Notes under the pieces: model-generated | The model's database searches: none | What the model was told of the DNA's origin: nothing | Seen by the model: only the letters and a program-made list of their open reading frames with translations | Made by a program: the position numbers and the translations under genes | In this document: positions 47,755-57,129 of the stretch, in pieces | How positions within the stretch are numbered: position 1 is the stretch's first letter | Layout of the letters: every line of letters begins with the position of its first letter | Assembly (NCBI GenBank): GCA_024509875.1 | Contig: JAMPIV010009922.1 | Span: 328,501-392,500 of the forward strand | DNA: 64,000 nucleotides | Source of the DNA: Oreohelix idahoensis | Lineage: Eukaryota; Mollusca; Gastropoda; Stylommatophora; Oreohelicidae | Direction: 5' to 3'

Positions 47755-49252
47755 GTGGTTGGCCATTGTTTGGGGACGAAAGAACAAAAAAAACGGAAAA
47801 TTTTTTTTCATTGAACTCCGAAGGAATTGTTTACTTTCAATGAACAATCACGTGATATGCTAAAACGTGACCTATGATGCAGATGCATAGTTACACAAAG
47901 CTGACGTCATACTATTGTGCGTACATGCCAGCAGATCAAATGACAACCTTCAACGCATTCCAAGTTTGATAAAAGATTACATGATCAAGAAGACCAGACG
48001 ATGGAATACTGTTATCAGCCAACGAAGAGCAAACAGTACTAGGCATTAATCTAGTCCGTTGATGAACTTGACATCGCCGGAGCATTTTAAAGATAAGTCT
48101 AGTTTTATGACTGTTGTCATTCAGATAACACAATACTGAGTCCATTTCGTCTGTGCAGGCATGTCTATTCTATTTTTTCATATATCTATGTTATATCTGT
48201 TTTTACCGTTGTTGTTGTTCCTTATTCGTGGGCGGTAGGGCGGCGGATTGAAATCAATTCTATGGCTCCCTGGATGCCCGAACTGATTTTAATTGTTCCT
48301 TAAGGCCGTTAGTTAATTGCATTTTAACGAAGAACCCATCGATGGCTTTCCGATGATTTTTGTTCGTTCGTATTTGCAATTAATTGACCTTGCATGTTAG
48401 GTGTCTAGTCTAGTAATAACTGGGGTATTCTAGTGTATTTAGTTCTAATTTTTATTCATTTCTGTAGTTATGTTTGTAATCTATCGTGTTTTTCTGATCT
48501 GACTATCATTTCGTTTATATATTTGTATAACCGTTAATGAGTCCATGTATACGTCACTAATTTTTGTGTACGCAGGTTAATTTTCTATTCAGTTCACTCT
48601 TTGATCTCTCACTTCCGGTTTATTCTACTTAGTTATAAATGCATTTTTATTGTGAAAATGTCTTTGTCGTATTATAATACTGTTCTGTAATCCTTGGTTA
48701 ACAAATTGTGTTGTTTGTATTCATCTCATCCATTTATAATATAATATTAATACTATAATTTATTCATTAATGAGAGTGTAGATGAATATGATTACATTTT
48801 TATGAATTTTAAGGAGGAATTAGGGACTTTGCACCAATTTGCAGTGGTGGTCCAAGAAATGGGCAATGCACTTTTTAGCTCATGATTATGGCATAATATA
48901 CAATGATTAATTATTATAAATTTATAACATATTAAGACATATTAAATGTTAATTAGTACACTTTCTCAGTACTACAGTGTGAACTTAGTAACTATTAAAG
49001 ATTAAATAACCTAATTATTTAGGGATAATACCCATAATTATTGAATACTAATATTAAGTGCATGATATAATCTCAGCATCTTAGATAAATAAATATCATA
49101 ACTATTTATGATAGATATTAGTGGGTACATATAATATTTTTACAAAATATTATATAGTTGTGGAACTTACAACTAATAATACAAGAATATAATTAATTGA
49201 TTAATTTGGATTGGTGATTAATAGTAATAGTTAATTAAGTGAGTGAGTCACT
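47755..49252 (+). other. Long leader of the outer element, no gene seen
   Basis: About 1.5 kb between the 5' LTR and the first long frame. AT-rich, becoming very AT-rich after 48700. A GTGGTTGGCCATTG string directly after the LTR is where a primer-binding site would be, but I cannot assign a tRNA. Confidence 0.5.
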
Positions 49253-51203
49253 ATGGATTCTGATACAGATATAGTGGACATGAGTTCCGTGTTGGAGGAG
49301 ATATATATTGATAGTTGGCGTTATAATGAATTAAAAGGCCCAGAACGGGATAAATATATAATGGATCAATTTTTATGTCAAGCTGCATTACATTTAAAGA
49401 ATTTTGCTGAGGCTAATTTTCATTCCATGCCTCATATAGCAATGGCTAAGGAGTTATCATATTTACTGGGGGAGAAACTTCTTACATTTTTGAGTCGCTA
49501 CATTAATGTCGAACATGATCAGGTATTAAAGAACATCCATCATGCGATATTTGATGATGTTCACGAAGGTCATAAAAGAACAGAACATCAAGTTAATGAA
49601 AAAGCCCGTACTAGTGAAAAGCAGCAGTTCCAAATAGAATACGAAAAGAAATTGTTAGTTGTGGAGTCTGAAAATTCGTCACTGAAAAATCAGATGACGC
49701 TGGTGACAGCGCATAATAAGGAATTTTTTTAATTCTATTACTTTACAGAATAAGAAGTTAGAGGAGGAGTTAATCTCATTGAGAAAAGAAAATAGTCTTA
49801 AAGTTGAGATTGAAGAGCAACATGCATCTTTAAGTTGGAAGTGTCATACAGATAATGATAAATTTTCTGAATTTTGTTTTAGACAGGGAAAAAATCTGGA
49901 CGATCAGATAACCTCAGTGAAACTGATGCTGAATGACCAGATGGGTAAAGTGAAATCTTCCACGCATGACTTGGCATTAGTGCGTGAAGATAATAAGATA
50001 CTTATGGTTGATTCCCATAGAAGTAATGATACTTGTGTGGAATTAATGGATGAAATGCGATCAGAAAATGAAAAAGATAATACAGAATCTGGTATTAGTG
50101 TTACATTATCTACATCGAGTGATGATTGTCTCATTGCTAACAGGGTGACTACATTAGAAGCGTTACTCCTGAAGGAGAAAGATAGATATGCTGAATTGAA
50201 AAAGGAAACACAACAGCAAATCTATGAACTTGCAACTGCACTGAATACAGTTGATTCCTTGCTTGGTAATGAGATGAAGAAAACTACGAACTTGGAGAAA
50301 ATAAATAATAGGCAGAAACAGGAAATTACACTCCTAAATCTAGATGGTACAAAATTAAGAAATAGAGTCTATGGTCTGCTAGACGTCGTGTTGAGCAAAA
50401 AGATATTGCTTAACAACAGACATAATAAGTCTATTGTACGCCATGCCTCAGTTACTAAGTGTGATCCTAAAGTGTCAACACAACCGGTGAAGGTTAGAAA
50501 ATCATTTCGAGGCAAGTATACCTTCCCTCGACAGGATACAACTTCCAAGGCAGAAAATAAATGTTGGCGACAGGATCAGAGTACAACTTATCCTAAGAAA
50601 ACTGTTGACGTTGTCAACATTGACAAAAACATTACGAGGAAGAATAATAGGTTAAAGAATAATGCTGGACTTAAAAGGAACAGGGATAATAAAGTTAACA
50701 CAAATAATTATGATGAAAAAGTTTTTACTTTGCCCAGCAAAGACATGTCTACGACATGTAGGAAACTTAATACCTTTGGTAATAATAGGTGTCATCCTCA
50801 GTCCAGTCAGGATGATACATCATCCAATAAAAATACAACTTTTATGGTTAAGGAGAGATTTAATTCTAGTGATATGACTAGAGATACATATCATCATTGT
50901 TCACAGTTTCGTGACAATGATATTACTTACATTGGTAAAAATGCATATTCTCGCACCGTGTTAGTGCGCAATCTGCCACGAGATACTACTACATGGCAGG
51001 AACTTAGCAATTTCTTCAATTACACGGCAGACGTTAGGTTCGTGCGTCTGTTACCACCTACCAATAACAGGTATGGTGAAGCTCTGGTTACACTTCGTAA
51101 CAACAGAGATGCTCGAAAGGTTATCGAGCTTGACAATGGTGTTTATTTTCACCACCATTCTTTGAGATTGAAATTAGTACCTGATTCTGCGTCACGCATA
51201 TAA
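49253..51203 (+). CDS. Coiled-coil protein with C-terminal RRM, in the Gag position of an LTR element
   Basis: Two frames that belong together: 49253-49732 (159 codons) and 49779-51203 (474 codons). A T7 run at 49724-49730 shifts the frame; with six T the reading would be continuous, about 650 residues. The first part has an unrecognised N-terminal helical domain (to about residue 105) and a heptad-rich coiled coil. The second continues the coiled coil to about residue 210, then a Lys/Arg/Asn/Thr-rich basic linker, then an RRM at about 390-470: RNP2 VLVRNLP and an RNP1-like RYGEALVTL, closest in style to the quasi-RRMs of hnRNP F/H or RBM12 type. Inference: an RNA-binding, multimerising protein that packages element RNA, as LINE-1 ORF1p does. 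It could instead be a captured host gene. No capsid or protease motif is seen. The start at 49253 is the ATG after stops in the leader. Confidence 0.8.
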
Positions 51204-51371
51204 CAGGTTACGGTAACACTGTTCGTCACATCTTTGATGACTCAGCACTAGTCAGTCATCATTTTTTATCTTTCTTAAAAACATTTTTGATTCTTAACAT
51301 CTTTACACGTTTTCTGTCTTATTTGTTTTACCATGCCTACAAGAGACAGTAAGTTGTTTAAATGTTTCAAC

Positions 51372-51935
51372 TATGCTCAGCCCCATACAGCATAGGTTTA
51401 TTTGTCATATATCACGGCTGTTTTATCATCTTTATTAAAAAAGGACATGCCAGTGAAGGTGACATGGACTGGTGAGTGTAATAAAGTATTCCTTAATATT
51501 ATTGATATTTTTTCACACCCACCGATTTTGAGACTACCTGATGCTTCCAAAAAGTTTATTCTCCGCACAGATGCGAGTAATTACGGAATTGGCGCATGTT
51601 TGCTCCAATATCATGACGACATCCTCCATCCATCCTTGTATGTCTCATGGAAACTGAAACCGCCAGAGGTGAAATACTCCACTGTCGACCGCGAATTGTT
51701 GGCAGTTGTATGGGCGAAAACAAAGTTGGAGAAATTTCTGCTGGGAGCCCCATTCGTGGTCCAGACAGATCAGAAAGCCGTAGCATCACTACGACGGACG
51801 AATCATAAAAGTCCAAAGCTCACCAGATTCGCTATTCTCCTTCAGCCTTTTGATTTCTCCATCGAGTACATTACAGGATCAGAGAACGTCTTGGCAGATA
51901 CTCTCTCCAGAAACCCTTCTGTTGTCGAGTCATGA
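51372..51935 (+). pseudogene. pol: RT connection and RNase H fragment of the outer element
   Basis: Starts abruptly at about 51402 in the connection region (SYITAVLSSLLKKDMPVKVTW). RNase H follows: LRTDASNYGIGACLLQY (Asp), LHPSLYVSWKLKPPEVKYST, VDRELLAVVWAKTKL (Glu), FVVQTDQKAVASL (Asp), ENVLADTLSRN (Asp), so all four catalytic residues are present. It ends at a TGA near 51935. The RT palm and everything before it are missing. The normal SRKL has become SWKL. It is most likely the scar of a large internal deletion that kept the 3' end of pol. Confidence 0.88.
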
Positions 51936-52704
51936 ACAATAATAACGTCGCAGAAACTTACCCAAAAGACATAGCACTATCGTTGCTTTTCGACATAGAA
52001 AGGAACCATTGCCTACAATACACGTATCTGCTCACTAAAGACATGTTATATATGAAATGAATGAAATCAAGTGACACTATGTTCGTATTTACGCCAGGAC
52101 TTTGCTTGGTGTCCATTCATGATAAAACTATTTGAAACAATTTCGTGAATCAAGTGAAAATAATTGAAATTCTATCGAACTAATTCAGGATGTGACATGA
52201 ACTATTGTCAAGAACGTCGATACTTATGAATTGGAACACTTAAACATTTTTTCTAATCGGAATTCACAAGGATCAAGCCTACGGATGGATCATCATATCC
52301 AACGTTAATTAATTTTAATTAAGTCGTTGAAATAATGGAAATTAAAATGAAATGTGAGATAAATATGAAAAAAAAATGAAATGAAATTTGGAAAAAAATG
52401 AAAGGAAGAAAAAAAAAAAAAACTCACATGATTCTTAGATAATATTATTGGATGTAACTATTATATTATATAGTTAATAATTATGTTGACACATTACATA
52501 CTACTTTATTATTTAATTGGTTAATTTAGATAGGTATTAACAACTTAACACTAAACTTAATTAATGTCCAACACACATAACTAAGTTAAATTTATACATT
52601 ATTTTCTTTCTCTACTTTATTTCTCATTTATTTATTTCTCTCTTTAACATCTTCTTTCATTTGTCTTGCATTAGATTTTCAACAACTTTATTCTTATTAC
52701 ACAC
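51936..52704 (+). other. 3' non-coding region of the outer element, interrupted by the nested element
   Basis: AT-rich, A-run near 52410-52423, no frame of note. It ends with CACAC (52700-52704), the target site of the nested element; the region continues at 62220-62569. Confidence 0.6.
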
Positions 52705-53885
52705 TGTAGAGCCCTTTTCGTAGACCTCTACACTCATTTACAGATGAAGGTAGTATCATATTATTAAATATGTTGTCCTACCTCTGTAAGAAACTTTGCG
52801 CACCGACTCACATGAGAGTAAGTCTTATTGGTGAGTTTGATTTCATTAGCGCACGGTTGTGCACTAAGGCGTATAGGGGGTTATGCAGACCGCACGTGTA
52901 TCTAGACAGTCAGTCTACGTCATAGCTGGGGTTGAGTAGTTTAGTGCCCAAGAATCAGTCCATTGATTCTTGGCGTTCGAACCCGTGTTGCGGGTATATT
53001 TTTATTGTGTATGACCGTCCGTCTGTTAGCAAGATGAGGACTCGGGTCAACAGCATTCTAGTGATATTTCTTGGGAAAAAGAAGCAAGTATGATTTTAGA
53101 TAACTATGTATTTCGTTCTCATGTAGACGTCTAGTTGTACCAATGACGTATTGGTGCAAAAATGGAGTCCTACTTGAAACTTATTATATGAATTGTAAAG
53201 CCGACGGATTCCGACGTTAGGATCATCCAGGATTGGCTTGATATATATGTTTATGATATAAATCAGTATTCGGCCGTTACGAATACGTACCCCGCAAAGC
53301 AGAGGTGACTCAAGTATTTGCTATATCTAAGCTATGATGCCACGAAGGTCGTAGGCAGAAAAGTATATTATTGTTATTCTTCATTGATTGGAAATAAGAG
53401 GCCAGTACTAAAAGGAGATACGTAGTATCGGAACATTATATGATATAAAAGACCTGACAAGGTTCTCCGTCATTGCCAAGGTCATAGGACAGTGGAAGAT
53501 TGACATATCTTATATAACTGCCTCATTTGTTTAATTGGATGCCATGTTATGAACACTGTATAACTAGTCTGACGTTACCTAAGAGGTTATCTTAAGGAAC
53601 GAATTAACTGTAATTTAAAATATGAAAACTTACGTTGTGTGCTGTCCAGTGAACGTCAACCATTCGTCGTCAACATTGAATGTTCGTCTAGTCAACCGTA
53701 CCATGTCAAATAAATTGAATGAACTATACACCTTCTTGGCATTAGTTGGTATGCCCATGGTTGGAAGTTCAAGTTGACTTTTTACTACTTTGTTCAGAAA
53801 TTGAATCCATTCGCGTTATGTCAAGTAGACAGATTCAACAAACCTATTTTCACACTTTCAAACAACAACAAACGGGACTCCAACA
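52705..53885 (+). repeat. 5' LTR of the nested element (1181 bp)
   Basis: Starts TGTAGAGCCC, ends ACTCCAACA. The first 280 bp hold four successive inverted repeats: TGTAGAG/CTCTACA (52705-52711, 52726-52732); TTACAG..GGTAG/CTACC..CTGTAA (52738-52789); TTAGCGCAC/GTGCACTAA (52846-52867, one mismatch); CCAAGAATCA/TGATTCTTGG (52948-52957, 52964-52973). A perfect B-box-like GTTCGAACCC follows at about 52977, with TAGTTTAGTGC upstream. Confidence 0.94.
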
Positions 53886-54864
53886 GTCCAACAGTATGGC
53901 GGCCAAGTGTGGTTTGAAAAAATAGCCAGTTTTCAAGAGCGGAAACGAACTCCAGTCTACAATCAAAACTCGGTTGAAAAGAAATATGGTATCTTTCAAG
54001 GCGACAACAGCCTGGACCTTGCAGCAATTCTAACGATCATTACAGGACTTTAAGCAGATGTCTCATACATGCAGTCCCGGATGCGAGGAATATTTTTTTG
54101 TTAGCCGGTTGAGATAAGTAAAAACGTCGTGTTGTTATTACACCGTTTTACGTGTAGCTGCATCTGATCTAGTAATATGTCCACTGTTTCTTTATTCATG
54201 TTGCATGTTCTATGTTCAATGTTTTTTGTGGGAGGTAAGGAGGTCGATCTGACAAACGAGGTTCATCTCGAAGCCGATTCGGGCTCTTTGTCAGATGTTC
54301 TGTAGGTTTTGAATTATAAGTTTCAATTGAGCGATAATTCCGGTTCAAGGCTAGAAACCTTGCTGTAGTTCCGATCGCTACTTGCTTCTTATAATAGTAG
54401 TTGTTTAGCTGTTCCGTCAAGTTTTAATTGTTGTTTTCATACCTATTTTTACTCGTACCTTAGTTTTATGATGTATTCTGTATGTGATTATTGTCCTTCT
54501 AACCTGACTATCATTCAGTTTTTTACAAAACATATGTTTTTACACTGTGTTGTCAACTGTCTTGTGCATTATCGGATCGTAGATGTCATCGTAATTTTTT
54601 ACGACATTCTATTTTAGTTCCACATTTTTATTTTTGTTGATTTCTACGACTGTTTTCATTTGTCTTGATTATCGTGTCGTGTTAGTATTGTGCTATTGTC
54701 TGTCACGTTATTGCTTTCATACCATTTCATGTTATAAATTACTTTATTAATTATTAATATAATTGCCTATTATATGACTTGATTTTACCGTTCTAGGACA
54801 GGAACGAAGACCACTCGTTGTAGTAACACTTTTAAGTAGTATTATTACATAATAATATTGAATA
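53886..54864 (+). other. Leader of the nested element
   Basis: 980 bp between LTR and Gag with no long frame. The first bases (GTCCAACAGTATGGCGGCCA) are where a primer-binding site should lie; TGGCGGCCAAGTGTGG is a possible site but I cannot name the tRNA. Confidence 0.5.
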
Positions 54865-56439
54865 ATGTCTACCTTAGACTATTTTATTAAGCAGGCTAAG
54901 GCGCTTAATATACCTCAGGAAGAGATTAGATCATTTGCTATGACAGAATATAAAGAATCTCAAAGGTTGGAATCTCAAAGATTGGAAGCTGAGAAATTAA
55001 GATTGGAAAATTTGAAATCTGAGGCTGAGGAAGATGAAAAGAAGAGGAAATGTATAGCTGAGGAAGAGGAGAAAAAAATGAGATTAGCCGCTGAATTAGA
55101 AGAGAAGCGATTTCAGCGTGAGGCAGAACGGAAAATGGAAGAAAAACAAAAGGAGATGGAAGTTAAACAAAAGGAGATGGAAGAAAGAAGATAATAGCTG
55201 AACAAAATACAAGAAGACTTCAGCTTGAGACAGAAGAGAATGAAAAGAAACGTCAGCATGATTTGAAACTTGCCGAATTGGAATTTGATAGAATAAGATT
55301 GTCAAGTGAATGCAATACTCAAAAGACTCAGGAAGGCCAGTCTTCATCTAGACATGAGAATTTTAGAGAGATTCATCTCAAATTGCCTAAATTTACTCCA
55401 CCATCCGACGATGTCATATTTTTTTTTGGACAGGTTTGAGGCTACATGTCGGTCGTACAACTTGGATAAATCATTATATTGCACCCACTTATCCAGATTA
55501 CTAACAGGAGAGGCAATGGCTGTTTATCACACTACTAGCTCTATAGATAAAAATGATTATGAAGCTCTCAGGGCCGCTCTTCTAAACAAATTTCAGATGA
55601 CAGAGGATCAATACAGACTTAAGTTCAAGTCTATGCTCCCGCAATCTAGCAAGAATTTTGATGATTTTCTTTCTCAAATACGTCTTACCTTAGAACGATG
55701 GATAGAACTATCCAAGATAGAGAAATCGTATGAGGGTATTTTTGACTTATTACTTCGCGATAAAGTGTTATCAGCAGTAAGTCCTGCATTTCTTGCGTTC
55801 CTACACGAACGTAAACCTAGTAATATAAAAGAAATGTCAGAACATTGTAAAAATTTCTGCACCGCTCATCCTAACATGGATGTCAGCAATGCGCAACTTA
55901 AGGACGATTTACCCGTTGCTTTCGCCATGCAACAAAACAATTCCCCTAGAAATCGTTCGATAAGTAGCGATAGAAATTTTCAAAGGGGAAGTAATAATAA
56001 TTTCAACTTTGGTCATTTTCAAAAGGGGAAACAATACTCACATTCTGCTCCATTTAATGTATCATGGGGTCAAGCTCACAGATCTCGAGATTTTAGTAAC
56101 AACAATCCTAAATATAATCAAGGTAATAATAATAAACAACATTGGAGATCTCAATCATATCATCCAGAAAATAGAAATAGATTTATGAATAGGTCATTTC
56201 GCCAACATCACAACAGTGAAAACTTTCAGTGGCGGACTCAGCCAAATTTTAATGATAGCAGAAACAGTAATTATAGCAATTTTAATGACAATAATCAGGT
56301 TCGATCGCGACGAAGAGATAGATCGTCGAGCAGACCACGACAACATTCAAATGTTGCTTCAATTGAAGCACAAACTAACAAAGGTAATGATACTAATGCT
56401 AATCAACATAACGCTATGTCTTGTATCGATCTAGAATAG
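54865..56439 (+). CDS. gag: Gag: N-terminal helical domain, charged helix, SCAN-like capsid, Arg/Asn-rich tail
   Basis: Starts MSTLDYFIKQAKALNIPQEE at 54865, chosen because the homologous start at 24368 (MATLEYF) agrees. A Glu/Lys/Arg helix follows (to 55194 in this frame, continuing to about 55350 in the next). The capsid (LKLPKFTPPSDDV near 55380, then DRFEATCRSYNL, LLTGEAMAVYHTT, DYEALRAALLNKF, YRLKFKSMLPQ, LLLRDKVLSAVSPAFLAFLHERKPSN) has SCAN-like spacing. The tail is rich in Asn, Arg, Gln and Ser and has no CCHC knuckle. Two frameshifts cancel each other: near 55190, and at a T9 run (55419-55427) where eight T would keep frame. They may be mutations or assembly errors. The frame ends with TAG at 56437-56439. 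Confidence 0.85.
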
Positions 56440-57129
56440 GTAAAGACATGTCAAGAATGCTCAACGCTATTCCAGCCCAAGGCGATCACGACGCTGCGAT
56501 GCGGGCACACTTTACCAAGTCTACCCGTAGTTTGTACAGCTACTTCTACATCAATTCACCATGGGAAAGGGTGTTTAAAATTTAACAGAGGATACGTCAA
56601 CTCGATTCCTTGCTCTGTCTTGTTTGACTCAGGCTGCAGTACCGTCGGAGTGCGGAACTCTCTGATCGACCCCTCCTTGGCCACAGGCAACGTGGTCAAG
56701 TGCGTCACATTTGGGGGAACTGTGGAAACCTTCCCTACGGCAATCATTAACTTACATACACCTTTCTTTTCAGGGAAGATACATGCCTGTCTTCTGCAGA
56801 ATCCAGTTAGCGATGTGATACTTGGTTGTATACACGGTATAAGAGAGTGTACACCAGAGCAAATTAATGAATGGGAAAAGCGACACATTCATGCTGCAAA
56901 TGCAGTGGTTACCAGAGCGCAAGCTACTGAATTGTCGCGTGAATCAACTTCTGAACCTACGGTTCATAATAGTAATGATGATGATTCTCCTATTTCAAGG
57001 GAGCTGTTTGCTAATTTACAAAAGAATGACAATTCTTTGCATAGATTCTTTGAATTGGCGACTAAGAGTAATAATAACAACACAATTGCAAAGTCTAGAC
57101 ACCAATTTGCTCTAAAAAAGGTATTTTAG
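56440..57129 (+). CDS. Retropepsin-like protease preceded by a half-RING-like zinc motif
   Basis: The frame is the same as Gag and opens immediately after the UAG. First comes CQEC ... TLRCGHTLP (CX2C-X13-CGH, near 56449-56512), conserved with the element at 21842-23569. Then comes the protease: VLFDSGCSTVGVRNSL with DSG near 56626, FGGTVETFPTA, and the hydrophobic block VILGCIHGI near 56818. It would process Gag-Pol. Translation needs readthrough of the UAG, since no suitable start lies between; in the related minus-strand element this boundary is fused without a stop, so the UAG could be a recent mutation. It ends with TAG at 57127, seven bases after a slippery heptamer. Confidence 0.82.
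   Translation, partial: VKTCQECSTLFQPKAITTLRCGHTLPSLPVVCTATSTSIHHGKGCLKFNRGYVNSIPCSVLFDSGCSTVGVRNSLIDPSLATGNVVKCVTFGGTVETFPTAIINLHTPFFSGKIHACLLQNPVSDVILGCIHGIRECTPEQINEWEKRHIHAANAVVTRAQATELSRESTSEPTVHNSNDDDSPISRELFANLQKNDNSLHRFFELATKSNNNNTIAKSRHQFALKKVF
57114..57120 (+). promoter_or_regulatory. Slippery heptamer A AAA AAG for -1 frameshifting from protease into Pol
   Basis: In the protease frame the codons are CTA AAA AAG GTA TTT TAG. The heptamer obeys the X XXY YYZ rule in that frame. After a -1 slip, reading continues GGT ATT TTA into the integrase frame. The Pol frame is closed upstream by TAG at 57096-57098 and the protease frame by TAG at 57127-57129, so the heptamer sits inside the only 30-nt overlap. 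I see no obvious downstream hairpin by eye. Confidence 0.75.

Noticed and set aside
52915..53005. Functional tRNA gene in the LTR
   Set aside because: A B box and a hairpin are present but no acceptor stem or cloverleaf can be formed.
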